From Isoetes taiwanensis (lineage: Eukaryota; Streptophyta; Lycopodiopsida; Isoetales; Isoetaceae): a DNA stretch of 64,000 bases. The stretch's first letter is position 1; each line of letters opens with the position of its first letter. The notes under the pieces are model-generated. The model saw nothing but the letters and a program-made list of their open reading frames with translations. It did not search any database and was not told the origin of the DNA. This document shows positions 48,346 through 60,545 of the stretch, in pieces. The stretch lies in contig JAJEKV010000234.1 of assembly GCA_021234155.1 (NCBI GenBank), forward strand, positions 124,001 through 188,000, read 5' to 3'. Position numbers and translations under genes: made by a program.

Positions 48346-48814
48346 TGCACCACCGGTTTGCCACCGAAAGGGTCGGTGGGGCTGGTTTGCCGCGGGGCTT
48401 GAGACAACAAGAGAGAACAACAAGATCATTCTTCATAGCTTACGCCATGGCTCCCACACAACACAATATGAACCTTGCAAACCGCCTTGAGACACCGCAG
48501 CTCTCCAAAGATCCCGAACTCAAAATCGAATGCCAAAAACATCCTTTTGTTCACTAACCTAAGCCATTCAATCAAAAACCCAAATGGAAGAATCCATTTT
48601 TGTAAGCGCTGCCCAAATCCGATGCTGCTTGAATCCGACCCACATAACCACGCCCTTACAGCAAAAAACCCTAAAATGAGCTGCTCGAGCTTTGCATGTC
48701 GAGCAAAAAAAAAAATATATCTGAAAAAATAAAACTTAACTGAAAAATACTACATATATGGGTCTACACCATTGAAAAGAGGCATTAAAATTAATTCAAG
48801 CGTATGCAAATACA

Positions 48815-48940
48815 ATGGGCACTCTAGATGTACTAATTAGTAGGCCTTGTGTAATACGCCCATCAAATCATATAAAAACCATTGGAAAAACCGTACAAAA
48901 ATACAAAAAAAAACCCCTGTTATTATGCTACATATTCTAA
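48815..48940. repeat. Repeat end shared with the 3' LTR insertion
   Basis: About 120 bases matching 42420-42545: GGGCACTCTAGA, ATCAAATCATA, AAAAACCGTA and CCCCTGTTATTATGCTA occur in the same order. Confidence 0.7.
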
Positions 48941-49814
48941 CATTCTGTGCTCATTGAGTTAAACGTGCTCCACGTTTGCTGGATCTCTATTCTGCATTTG
49001 CCCTGAAGGTGTTGAGCATCTGGTGAAAGCCAAGACAATTTAACTCTGGTCTAACTCAGGTTGTTTGCACATCAAACTCAGATTCTTTGTCATTACCACG
49101 ATCAGGGTCAACTACTACTCCATATTTCTTCATAATCACAACATATTTAAAAAAAAAGGTACCTCATCTGGTTCAGAGAAGCTGCGAAATATGCCCTTCA
49201 TCCTTACGCAATTTGGTATGACATTGGAAAGACTTACAATTAAAACCAGAAGGATTACTGTTGGTCATGCCCCATAAACTCATTGATATTCTTTCTGGAG
49301 CGTGATCGCGCTGCTCAAAATTAGATCCAGCAATGGAAAGCTTCCTTTGATGCCTTATAAAAACTGCTAGGTACATGTTTTCCAAATTCATAACACAAAT
49401 GAGTGAAATAAATCAAAGTACATGAGCCACATAAATGAACTGGTCCAAAATGCTCGGTAATATTTTTGCTATTATGCCTCTAGATGTGGATTTACTATGG
49501 CCTTCTAAATAGCAGGAAAAATGGCTGCACTTACTGCTATTACCATATCAAACTGCAGAATTTGCAAAATAGGTTCTGTGAAAACATTTTGAATAAATTC
49601 AAAGACCACATACCACAACATGAAGTCCATGAGAAGCTCTTCAAACCAAAAGCGTATATTTCAACAAAGCAAGGAGCTTTCAAAGTTGCAAAGACCTACA
49701 AAGAAACGATTGCTATTGTACCTTCATTCACGCTCTCAGTATTTGCCTGCTCTTAAAGAATCAGAATGGAAGCTACAATCATCCCTAACCTATCTGAAGT
49801 ACCCTGGGGACGAA
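48941..49814. other. No gene recognised
   Basis: Short frames only, none resembling a known family. Confidence 0.4.
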
Positions 49815-49919
49815 TGCACTATACAGCCCCCCTCCCCTACGTGGCGCTATCATAGCCCTCCATTTCAAGCATCGACGGCCAGATATCAGCCAGTTAGGGG
49901 AGGGGGGCTGTATAATGCA
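49815..49919. mobile_element. 105-bp foldback / miniature element
   Basis: Arms of 25 bp (49815-49839 and 49895-49919) are reverse complements with one mismatch and contain TATACAGCCCCCCTCCCC. The 55-bp spacer has no coding capacity. The shape is that of a very short miniature inverted-repeat element. No clear target-site duplication. Confidence 0.75.
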
Positions 49920-50974
49920 CTCTACCCGTACCCTGCAAGAAGATATTTACTAAAAATTAGTTGGAACATAACTTACAAATGCAAGAACCAACTTTACCTT
50001 TACCAGACATATTGAAGATCTACCTTCAAATCCACATCACGCAAATTTCGGTGCGAGGAAACCATTTGCTTATATATAGCTATGTAAGGCCTACGATGAT
50101 CGAGATTCACACCATTTAGAACTCCAAACATAGTATCTCTCGTTTACCATACAATATCTATGGCTTTACGCCGCTTATCACATTGAATTCACGGAGGGAA
50201 TCAAGAACAAATTTACCTGAGATAGCATCTTTGAGAAATGAGCCATTCTATGAAATATTGATGGTCTTTGCTATCTTTGTCAATGCGGTATGTCTGCGTG
50301 TACAACCCAGGCGAGGTCTTTGCCATGCTCTCAACGCATCTGGCGGATTAGCTTTAGAATGAGATGCTAAGCATACTGCGCATTATCGAATTCTGAGTTT
50401 CATAGAGGTTTAAAAGGCTTTAAAAAGTATCATATTTATCACCAAAACAGAAGAAGGTAAAGCGTATGCAAGCATATATCTCGCCCTAAAAGCGGAGCTT
50501 TGGCGGACTGAGTTATTGATTTGCTGTGCTAATTAGCACCACGAAACTAGGTTCTAAATTGAAGCTTTAGATTACACTCGACAAAAGGCTTACCTTGTTT
50601 GGGCAGAACCGGGATGGTTGGACAGTTTTAAGCCCACGAGCTTGAATTTATCTCATCCTTTGTATCTTTGCTTCTGGAAGGGCAAGGAAAGTAAAAATAT
50701 CTCTGCATAGCTCTTATAATCCTTCTGTGATGCTCGATTTCAAGCAAAAACAGGGCATCTGAACAACAGGGCATCTGGGCAAGAACGCTGCTAATCTGAC
50801 CCAATGTGAAGAATATTCATGGCCGGAGCCAGAGCCATTTCTTCAAAGATTAGGGCATAGGGCTCCTATTCGCGCATTCACTACCATCGTTTCTATCATA
50901 GAAATCCGTTTTGGCCTTAGCTACTCACGGATTTAACGGCGCTTTAAACTCATGCTCATGTGCTGCCCGAAGGA
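49920..50974. other. No gene seen
   Basis: Short unassigned frames; nothing supports a gene. Confidence 0.4.
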
Positions 50975-51490
50975 ATAGAATAGAATAGTTTTTTTAACGT
51001 CCACGAAGACCAATAGGTCATGGGACCCATACAATGGGCTAGTACTCCTGTAACCAGCGATTTCCTCTTCAACCGATCCTGGAGCAGCGGCTGGGTGAAG
51101 AACATCCATGGCCGGAAGCAGGGGCATCCCAAGCCAGTTCGTCACGGCGCCATCCCTACGATGCACCTCACCCGTCCGATTCGCCACGTCAGCACAAACC
51201 AATGGCCAGAACGATCCTTCAACGGCCACGATTCAAGCCAGGCAGCCCCTTATAAGAATATATATAAGGCAGATATATCAGCTGCCAAATGATATAGGGA
51301 ACTAGGTGGGCTCCTCCACCCCTATGCTGAGTAGGACAAAACTCAAGCTGATCAATGTATTGTCCAAATAACATGGATAGAGTGGGCATCCTTGGCGGAC
51401 TCCGATACTACTGTTCACAAGCTGGTCTGATGGTGAGATTCGAGTTGAGCATATTTTGATTAGACTATATACTGCATTTTGCAACTCCTG
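50975..51490 (-). mobile_element. Second LINE fragment
   Basis: The minus strand carries SIGVRQGCPLYP (near 51400), matching the RT of the LINE at 10058-11680. A shared 3' end (GGTCCCATGACC..GGTCTTCGTGGACGTTAA) and TATTC tail lie at 50975-51035. The part between RT motif B' and the 3' end is largely deleted. Confidence 0.75.
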
Positions 51491-51866
51491 GGGGACTCTT
51501 AACTGTCTTAATCTTTCCTATAACTCTTTTCTAGTACGGCGTCTTTGCAAAAATTACATATTCAAATATATTTAGACATTTTAAAGTCTAATTTATAATT
51601 TCTCGGTGTTATTATTATATTATAATATTTCCAGCTCGTTCTTTTTTATTACAAATGACATCTGTTATTTATCTTAACACTAATAAACTATCTAAAAAAT
51701 GGGGCATAAAACTAGTCATTTGACTAATTTTAATCTAAAAGTTACTTTAAATATTTTTAAAAGACATTTAAAATGTATATAGTTCTTTCAAGTATAAGAG
51801 TTATTAAAATTATAATAGCTTTTAAATAATAGTAGACAAAGCGCAATAATTCAGGAGATTAATTTT
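51491..51866. other. No gene; very AT-rich
   Basis: Almost pure A/T sequence with no feature recognised. Confidence 0.5.
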
Positions 51867-52140
51867 TTATAATTTTGTAACAATATTACAATAATAAAGT
51901 ATTAACACATGCACTCCCTCATCCTCTATGTTCAAACCCTTCATATACAGGTTCTTCGACCTACATCTGTTGCTCTTAAGGGCCTTTCCTAGGCTTATCA
52001 ACACTGCATTCCCATCAACCCTAGAGTACTCCCACCAGTCTGATAAATCCAGGGTCTCTAACTTACACAGGCCGCTACACAAAGCCTCAGCAAGGGCATC
52101 GGCATCGGCAAGGGCATCGGATCGGCATCGGCAGAACTAT
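51867..52140 (-). pseudogene. Ribonuclease-inhibitor-type LRR fragment
   Basis: The minus strand reads ALAEALCSGLCKLETLDLSD, then GKALKSN and NIEDEGVHVL. This is the LRR pattern L..L..L.L.....D.G...L..AL..N of ribonuclease-inhibitor or NLRC-type repeats. The segment upstream is a GGCATC microsatellite (about 52097-52133) that reads as Ala-Asp repeats. Only about two repeats remain. Confidence 0.55.
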
Positions 52141-52432
52141 AAGACATATTATCTAGATTATACATAAGTTTGTATTTACAATTTAATAAATTCTCTTTTA
52201 TCACACGTTGTTCATGAGATTCTTTTGTATATTACTATTTTAAAAGATACTAGTTATGGTGCCCGGCGTTGCCGGGCCTAGTAACAATCTGAAAGGTGGT
52301 TGTTTATTGCTAAATAAAGATTTGGAGCATGAAAATATGCATATGAGGATTGTAGGAGGAACAATGGAGCACAAAATATGCATTCTCACCACATGTATTG
52401 CATCTACAACAAATTGGCAACTACTGGCATTG

Positions 52433-53789
52433 GAGGGCTTAGCAAGAATCTTCTAGTTGAGGATCTTCCATTTGGCCTAAGTTTAGAGTGGATATTCCAT
52501 TAAAAAGAAGCTATATATACATGACCAATGTTTGCAATATTGAGAGGGAATCCGCTTCCTATGTTTTTTGAAGCATTGATGTTTGCAATATTGAGAGGGG
52601 AATGCGGTTCCCATGTTTTATGAAGCATTAAAGAAACATCTAGATAGGTGTAATGTGATAATGCAACATACAATGTACTTCCAAAGGCGAAGTTTCAATA
52701 AGAATGTAATGCTCATTTAAATAACAATATAAAGTTGCACCATTATTAAAAGACATGTTTACTTTGGTCATATAAAACTACAGAAGAGTTTGACGATGAT
52801 CTTTCAATGCTATGAATTGGATATGAAGACATGGAGGTCGCATCTGTTTATCGCAAAGTATGTTGAATTCAAAAACATCTTGGCTAGCAATGTTGTAAGA
52901 CATTGATAAATGTGGTGTAACCCAAACCCTTCAAATGCCAATGTGAAATGTTAAGTGCAATTAACTTCCATGTTGATTGCAAGAATATATGCAAGCAAAA
53001 CATAACATTTGGCCTACGTTTAAAGGGGGTATTTCCTTGTGCACATTAGAAATATCAAAAAAGTCTCAATGGATTTATTGATAATATTTGGTGAGGGCTT
53101 AGCAAGAATCTTCTAGTTGAGGATCTTCCATTTGGCCTAAGTTTAGAGTGGATATTCCATTAAAAAGAAGCCATATATACATGACCAACGTTTGCAATAT
53201 TGAGAGGGAATCCGCTTCCTATGTTTTTTGAAGCATTGATGTTTGCAATATTGAGAGGGGAATGCGGTTCCCATGTTTTATGAATAGAATAGAATAGAAT
53301 AGTTTTTTTAACGTCTAGATGTTTTTTTAAAGAAACATCTAGATAGGTGTAATGTGATAATGCAACATACAATGTACTTCCAAAGGCGAAGTTTCAATAA
53401 GAATGTAATGCTCATTTAAATAACAATATAAAGTTGCACCATTATTAAAAGACATGACTTTGGTCATACAAAACTACAGAAGAGTTTGGCGATGATCTTT
53501 CAATGCTATGAATTGGATATGAAGACATGGAGGTCGCATCTATTTATCGCAAAGTATGTTGAATTCAAAAACATCTTGGCTAGCAATGTTGTAAGACATT
53601 GATAAATGTGGTGTAACCCAAACCCTTCAAATGCCAATGTGGAATGTTAAGTGCAATTAACTTCCATGTTGATTGCAAGAATATATGCAAGTAAAACATA
53701 ACATTTGGCCTATGTTTAAAGGGGGTATTTCCTTGTGCACATTAGAAATATCAAAAAAGTCTCAATGGATTTATTGATAATATTTGGTG
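52433..53789. repeat. 660-bp tandem duplication in Helitron 2
   Basis: The block starting GAGGGCTTAGCAAGAATC (52433) recurs at 53093 and ends GATAATATTTGGTGA in both. The second copy has an insertion of about 45 bases at 53284-53330 that looks like a LINE tail. Confidence 0.92.
53284..53330 (-). mobile_element. Tiny LINE 3'-end insertion
   Basis: TAGAATAGAATAGAATAG, a T-run and AACGTC match the 3' end of the two LINE copies (10058 and 50975), here only about 45 bases long. Absent from the first copy of the tandem duplication (near 52624), which shows the empty site. Confidence 0.75.
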
Positions 53790-54040
53790 ATCATGATGAT
53801 ACATATTTGCTCTATGTTCTATATAACTTGTCATGTTCAAAAGAGCCTATCTCATACAAAGCTGGCTATGTTGTTGCATTGGCATCTCGACAAAACTTGG
53901 AGTTTGTTATAACATCATGCAGTGATGATGCTATGCTAGTTATTTGTGTGGACGCCTCTTATTTTGTTACAATGGCATTCCTTGCAAATGCATAAACAGG
54001 AATTTGTTTTCTGATCATTAGTTCAAGGTTACGGTACTTC
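53790..54040 (+). other. Unassigned coding-like stretch in Helitron 2
   Basis: The plus strand is open to 53995 with AGYVVALASRQNLEFVITSC. Not recognised; may be another captured fragment. Confidence 0.2.
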
Positions 54041-54059
54041 AAGGTCTCATTTCCATCAA

Positions 54060-54288
54060 CAGAAAGAATACCTCCATTGAAACGATGCTTATCTCGCGTG
54101 CTAGTGCGACCTTATTGTCAGGATCAAATTGCAATGTCTGTTCATAGGCCTTCAATGCCTTTGCCCACTCTCTCTTTCTTCTCATAAGCATTCCCTAAGT
54201 TATTCCAAGCTACTGCCTTTTCATACTGGAGAACTGCTTGCTCAACATTTTTACTAATAAAAAATGTGAATCCGAGGGTATTATAAAC
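54060..54288 (-). pseudogene. Captured TPR gene, exon D
   Basis: Begins after TTATTGGCAG (acceptor at 54289-54290). Reads VYNTLGFTFF, VEQAVLQYEKAVAWNNLGNA and, after a one-base frameshift near 54180, WAKALKAYEQTLQFDPDNKV. These are two TPR units; the usual LQPGY.TA between KAVA and WNNLG is missing, so a short internal deletion has occurred. Confidence 0.75.
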
Positions 54289-54466
54289 CTGCCAATAAAA
54301 CGGACAGCGTCAGCATCATCTATTCAGGCTGGAATTAACATATTTTCTTGTGGTAGCCCTGAGCGAGAATCCTATTGTGACCAAATGAAACCAGATTTTA
54401 GACCTACAACATACTAACTAATGTTTCTGTGGACAGTTTTAAACATAGATACCAAACACACCTTAC

Positions 54467-54608
54467 CTGAGCAAGATCTTGTTCGTCTCCTTCCCAATTT
54501 TTGATTGCACGATCCAAATATTTTGCAGCCAAAGTGTGAAGGTTTTTACGCAACATAACAGCGTCTAATTCAAAATACAGAAGATGCTTCACCAGTTTGA
54601 GCTCGTTC
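54467..54608 (-). pseudogene. Captured TPR gene, exon C
   Basis: 142 bp between a CTGCAG acceptor and a CAG|GTAAGG donor. Reads [20 protein letters not shown] then [20 protein letters not shown], a TPR helix pair. Phase 1 in, phase 0 out, matching exons B and D. Confidence 0.8.
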
Positions 54609-54640
54609 CTGCAGTTTGCCAAGTTTCAAATATTAGAATA

Positions 54641-55919
54641 TTTGGCAAGTCATTGGTAATTTACAATAGCTTGAAAACACTCTACCAAATTCCATTCCAT
54701 GTATCAAAAGGACTTAACGAATGACAAAAAAACCTCTAGCACAAATCAATGCCAGCAGAGCTCCTAAGTAAATCAATTGTGCACCATATCTGTCAGATGA
54801 ATGTTTGCAATAATTAAGAGGGAAATGTGCTTTTTACATCTTGTGCATAAGCCATACCAATGTGTTTCTTATATCTTGTGGCTAAGCCATACCATATCTG
54901 CAGGATCAATGTCTGGAACAATTAAGAGGGGTATGTGTTTTGTGAGGCACTAAAGAATCATATGTGCAAAGTTCAAAAGCACCAAGTCCAGAGCACAAAT
55001 CACTTACACCATAACTTCTCCCTGTTGTAGACCTCCTAGTTTCACGATGCAAAGATTGGCAGCACAATGATCTTAAAAACTGATGCCTAACCTGGCCTTA
55101 TGCACTACCTTTGGAGCATATTGTTGCAAATGCCTGAGAATGATGTATACACCATGGGATTTGTGACGTTGACCATGTGATTTGTGACGTTAAGAGCAAT
55201 GAAGCAGTGAATGTTAGTGAAGGCCCATCTGCCCTGCAGAGCTGCATGTAAGAAAATCCAAGCTATATGTAGCAGCACCCATCGTTGCATGCTCTATGCA
55301 CTTAACTATACCAAGCTGCAAGTCAAATCCCTAACAGCCACATCATAACATCTCTAAGCACTTAAGACTAAAACTAAAACAAACTTTGTTTCATATATCT
55401 TACATACATGACTCAACCTTTGTAAACCATGCATGCATGTGCCAAGTAAGGAACCTATTTTAAGCTGAGCGTAACACTGCAATGCACATTGGCCACACAC
55501 CTCACACAACCCAAAACATGCACAGTTATAACTCAACACATGCACTATTCTATTTTAATCGAAATCTAACAATTAACAACCCCTTGTTCCCAAGCCAACA
55601 AACAGGATAAGGCTGCGGACGACTTTTATACAGGCAAGCATTGAAATGTATAAGCAAAGGATTTAAGCAACCATATTATGGACAGAAGTAAATAGACAAA
55701 ACCAACAGATGGTAAATAATTTTGCTATTGAACCATATCTTTCTGAGAAATGAGTAGCCTTTGACATAGGATGCAGTTGTGGCACATGGGCATAGGCTAG
55801 GACAATCAATTCATCTAAATAGAAGAACAGAAGGTGCTAGAGGAACCTGGGAATTGGCTTGGAAACACAAAAATAGAGGTGTTACATTCTATAAAAAAAG
55901 TTCATCAGAATGGACTTAC
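54641..55919. other. Intron or spacer inside Helitron 2
   Basis: Between exons B and C of the captured gene. Contains a degenerate duplication around GCCATACCA (54845-54900) and GTGATTTGTGACGTT (55155-55190). Confidence 0.5.
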
Positions 55920-55980
55920 TCAGAGATGTCCTTCTGACCAAGCTGTCCAAATTTGGGAGCTCCCCATGATGCCAATTCCC
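55920..55980 (-). pseudogene. Captured TPR gene, exon B
   Basis: 61 bp from GATACAG|GG to GA|GTAAGT. Reads GELASWGAPKFGQLGQKDIS with split codons at both ends that restore Gly and Glu when joined to exons A and C. Confidence 0.75.
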
Positions 55981-56288
55981 CTGTATCTACATCAACAAAA
56001 GGCCTTCAGGATATCAATCATAAGAAATACAATCAAATAGCTAATCATCTAAGCTCTTACAAATATAAAAAGAGCTCCTTCAACCAGGATTACTGATTAC
56101 GGGAAGATAAATGGCATGCGTAACTCGAAGAACATGATTATCTTTATATCTACCTAGCTGGATGAATAACCTAGCAAGAAAGACAAATGCCTCCTTCTGA
56201 TAGTTCTCAGAGCAGAGAAACCCTACAGCAGAGAAACCCTACGGCCAAATCCATAATCTCAAGCCCTTAATGCAACACACTATTTTAC

Positions 56289-56390
56289 CTGTGAAAGCAG
56301 TGACCCAAACGCTTCGATCCTCAAGGATTTCTTGAAGTCCCAATTCCGAAAGAAGAAGATAAGCTAGCTCTAGCTTCCACAGCATGCGCC
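56289..56390 (-). pseudogene. Captured TPR gene, exon A
   Basis: Reads LAYLLLSELGLQEILEDRS and VWVTAFT up to an ACAG|GTAAAA donor. The 5' border is not defined. With exons B-D this gives a protein segment that resembles chloroplast TPR proteins of the Ycf37/PYG7 type (photosystem I assembly); the assignment is from memory of that family. Confidence 0.6.
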
Positions 56391-56870
56391 ATAACAGTCA
56401 GGCGAGCAAATGGGCAGGAAAAAATCTCAAAAAATACACACTGCGAGCATCATGTGCCGCAGATAAGCAAATCGGCCATAGCTAGGATTGAATTAGAGGC
56501 ATGGAAGGCATGCATGGGTAGAGTAGAAGGGGGTGAGAAGGGGCTCTGATAGTTTGGAGCAAGAATAGAAATGCCGGAGCAAGCCAGAAGCCAGAACCTG
56601 GAAAAATTAGACCCACTGTAATCAAACTCTGCTTTGTGATGATGCATGCCACCTCGACAGCTGCAGGAAGGGCCGCTAAAGGCTCCGCATGGATAAGCCA
56701 ACCCCAAAATCTAAAAATTTCGAAATCACAGGAGAAGCCATAAACGATTTTTAGGATACCGTTAAATTTTTTCAGGTGGCCAAAACCCTCCAAATCTTAT
56801 GAAATCGATTAAAAACAAATTCCAAAAATGTTTTTTGCCATGCCGGAGAATTCCAAATTAACAAAGTAGA

Positions 56871-57128
56871 TATTTTAAATCAAAATATCATTTATTATAA
56901 TATGTGCTAAGAGTATTTAATCAATCATTTACAAAGTATCAAGATTTGTTTATAAATTATCTGCTTTTCAAACTTCTATTTCGTTAAATCACTGAAAATT
57001 GAGACTTTTCAAAATAATATATTTGAAAATTTTACTTTTAAGTAGATTCATGTGAAATTAGCGTAGAAATCATTTTATGCTCTAATAAACATCATACTTT
57101 TGATTTGAAGATAGACTTATCTAACTAA
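56871..57128. other. No gene seen
   Basis: AT-rich flank of Helitron 2. Confidence 0.6.
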
Positions 57129-58062
57129 GGGTGGTTTCCCACTCGCAATTAGATTAGGTTAACTTAACCAGTTGGTTATCTCTTAACTTAATGGAAAGTA
57201 TGATTTCCCATTAAAGTCATTAAGTTAAGACATTTTAAAGGATTGTGAATATATGCATTCGCACAATACCAATTATGGACCACTTAGGTTAAGCTCATGA
57301 AATCAACTTAACCTAACCTTTATAATAAGCTTGTGCTTCACACTAGTAGTTAAGAAGTTTTGTTAGGTTAGAGATAAATGTGTTCGTTTCTCATTTCAGT
57401 TAAGAGATACGGTTAAGTTAAATGGTGGATATGACTTTTTTTTGTCAAGTTACTATTTTTGTGAATTATTTGACTACCGAGTAAAATCTAGTAAAGTGGT
57501 TGACTCTCTAGTCAATGAGTTGACTTTTGGTTAACTTAGACACTTTCTTGCCAATCAATTGACTTGTAGTCAACTCTCTCCATTTTATTATTTTCTAGTC
57601 AAGTACTACGTGACTAGTCAATCAATCATAAAATTCTTAAAATCCACCTTCTATTTTAATGTTTTTTATTCAATCTATCAAACTAATAAGATAAGATAAG
57701 ATAAGACACTTGGTCAACTAGTTGGCATCCTTCTCAAAATTACAATTTAAGAGTCTAACCTAACTGGAACTATTTCTTACTCGTAGTTAAGTTAGCTTAA
57801 TGCTTAACCAAAAAAGTTAGAAGTTAAGTGGACCTTGCTTAGGTCACTTAACTTTTGCACTAGTTGGTTAAATATTTTTAAATCTGGTTAAAAAATAAAC
57901 TTAATTTTTTCTAGTGAGAAGGATGCTTCGTTAAGTTAATGAACAGTTAAAAATTAACTAGAATTAACTTAATTGATATTAACTTAAGGGTCAATGGGAA
58001 AGCAAGTTCCAGTTATTTGCCCTATTTAACTTAACTTATTAATGGCAAGTGGAAAATGACCC
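57129..58062. mobile_element. Harbinger-like non-autonomous DNA element, 934 bp
   Basis: Ends GGGTGGTTTCCCACTCGC and (reverse complement of the right end) GGGTCATTTTCCACTTGC are imperfect terminal inverted repeats, flanked by TAA on both sides (57126-57128 and 58063-58065), the target type of PIF/Harbinger elements. The inside is full of GTTAAGTTAA/TTAACTTAAC words in both directions, giving much secondary-structure potential. No transposase. Confidence 0.6.
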
Positions 58063-58547
58063 TAATCTAACTAAATATGAGATTATTCCGGGTGAAACAT
58101 TTTTGGAATTATCTATATTTCCGGTTAGGTTATCTGACGAAGGCGACGGTAGTAGGCGTGACGTCTGTTCCTTTCCACGTGAAGGAAATATGTGTGGATT
58201 AATTCGAAGTGGGAACGGAGGAAGATTTTACTGATCTTGGAGTGCTTTTGCAATTCCTAGTGGTAATTTTAGTAAGAGCGTAGGATTTATGGAATTTGCC
58301 AGCGAGGGAGAGAAGAAGCAACAGGGGAGCTGTAGCTTGGGAGCTGTTGTTGGATCACATGCTATGTATGTTATGTTTTGTCTGTTTTTTCCTTAGTTAA
58401 TTTAGGTAACAGAGAAGATATATTTGTTCGCAATAACAGATAAATATAGACTAGGCCTGCATTAGTTCAACAGTATCAGATTTATTCATAGATCGTTTTA
58501 ATAAAACTCATCTACAAGATACTCAACACAAATTATATTGGGATGAG
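58063..58547. other. No gene recognised
   Basis: A slightly more GC-rich stretch at 58090-58230 has a short plus-strand frame without known relatives. Confidence 0.4.
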
Positions 58548-58561
58548 AACAAGGTTGCATA

Positions 58562-58593
58562 TTAAACGGGAGTGTTGCAGCACTCCCGTTTAA
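58562..58593. repeat. Perfect 13-bp stem hairpin
   Basis: TTAAACGGGAGTG, six-base loop TTGCAG, then the exact complement. Part of the left end of the 3.4-kb element. Confidence 0.9.
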
Positions 58594-60439
58594 AGATCCC
58601 CTTCGAAAAAACATGTTAACCATTTAAAATGGCATTTTTTGGGTTAAATCTGAAAAAACATGGTGATTCAAATTTAATATGTGCCTATCAAGGCAACATA
58701 TCAACCACTTGATGATGGAACTTTTAGGGGTTAAGTCTAAAACATCAGGGTGACTACAATTAAAAATAAGCTATTTTAGCCACATTTTTTTTTTTTTTGC
58801 CATAGGGTCATTATTAAACACAGACCAAAAAGAGCTTGAATGTGTTATAGATCACAACTTAAATTACAAGTGTTCAATAAAATGTGCAGGATGTGCAGTT
58901 GAGAAAGCATCAAGCTTCTAAGACATTCTAAGTAAAAAGTATTTTCAATATCTAGTGCATAGTCTTTTCCACAAATTTTAGAGTATAGTCTATGATCCTA
59001 TTCTAGAATAGCCTAAACATTTCTATGCACAGAAGCTATATTTGATTAAGACCCATTCTGGATGCAGCAAAATCCATTCAAGTTTTTACATCTTCACTGA
59101 GGTTTTTGCACATTCATTGTTTGATATGTGACAACCATTGTTTGATGTTTGCAGTAATGATAATGATTATCTAAATGTGAGTGAGCAATATAAAACTAAC
59201 TTTCTGTTATTGAGTATCTGACAACAAATCTGTTTGATTATGTGAGACATGATCTTACTAATAATACAGAATAAATGTAAACCTTCACCTTTTCAAACTG
59301 CTTTATCTTACTAGCAAAACTCCCAGCAGATAGGGCTTTAATTGGGAATACGACTACTGTGCATTAATATATGCTATGGTAGTTGTGGTTGAGATGCAAG
59401 TATTGTAAACAGGTTTGTGACGGGTTCTTTAAGTCATCTCCCATATAGACTGCTTAAAATCATGATAAATATATCCCACTGAGATAGAGGATCTTGTTCA
59501 TTGCATGTTGTTACTTCTGTATTCTGCTGCAGTGTCCAAATATTCTGCAATGTCCAAATATGTGAGAGCTAAACATAGACACCAGCATTGGATCAGAGAT
59601 CTTACCTGCTGACAGGTTCTAGCTGAGGTTGTTATGTCTTCAATCTAGCTTGCAAGCGGCCTGAACATGGTACATGGATGAAAACATTCATATGGAATAT
59701 ACTTTACAAAATGTGTGGACAATACAATTTGCATAATCAGTGATTGCTTCCTCCAGCTGCGTGAAATGCATATGGGAAGATATATTTGATGCTGGTTCAT
59801 TATCCGGCTCTTGTATGAATATAAACAAATGCTAATGTTAATCATGGCAATGATCTTGATTGGTAATGGCATTCCCATTTTCCAGAATTTAGCTGCACAA
59901 CATTTTGAGGCTGTAAGTGGGATTCTTATCAACATGTAAATATGTTTTATAGTACATAATCAAGACGCCCTGCAAGGCCTCAACCTCTTTTAGAAAAGTT
60001 TCAAACTTCACCATTACCTGCAAAACATTCTGTCCACTAGCATGTGCACCATTTATAGTAAAACTCTGTCTTGATGCAAGAAGGCTACTCTATAACCTCT
60101 TCTGCTCCATTATCTTAGCAGATTCTGCAAGAAAAAAAGCAAAAATTGAAGAAAATGTTAAACAAGAAGTTATAAGAAAACAGAGAATATAGATCAGATT
60201 TAACTAACCTTCAGAAGAAATTATGCTTCATTTGGATTCTAAGTTCCCACATTCTATCAGGTACCATAGTTGTCAGTGAGCATTTGAAGGATAATGAGAG
60301 CTTTGCATAGTAAGCAATGGTCACAAAATGAATGTGTGGCAGTTGGACACAAAATAGATGTATAACAGTTGGACACAACATGCAATGCACTACAGAACAG
60401 AGAGAAAAAAAAGGGTTCACACGTAAAGCAACCTGCCCA

Positions 60440-60545
60440 GCCCAGCAGCCTCTATCAAATAACCAACTACCATCTGCAAAACGAAGGTTGAACGATGGAT
60501 GTTTTATCCAACTACCATATGCAAAATGAAGGTTGAACAGAGGTT
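60440..60545. repeat. Short tandem duplication
   Basis: CAACTACCATCTGCAAAACG..AAGGTTGAACGATGG is followed by a diverged copy (CCAACTACCATATGCAAAAT). Confidence 0.8.

Larger units (their letters stand above)
52250..56870 (-). mobile_element. Non-autonomous Helitron 2 with captured TPR gene
   Basis: Same family as the element at 28828-33790. On the minus strand it starts TCTACTTTGTTAATTTGG and ends with hairpin GCCCGGC-AAC-GCCGGGC (52261-52277), ACCATAA and CTAG. It lies between A (52249) and T (56871). No Rep or helicase. The interior holds a 660-bp tandem duplication and four exons of a captured plastid-type TPR gene in the same orientation as the Helitron. Confidence 0.93.
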
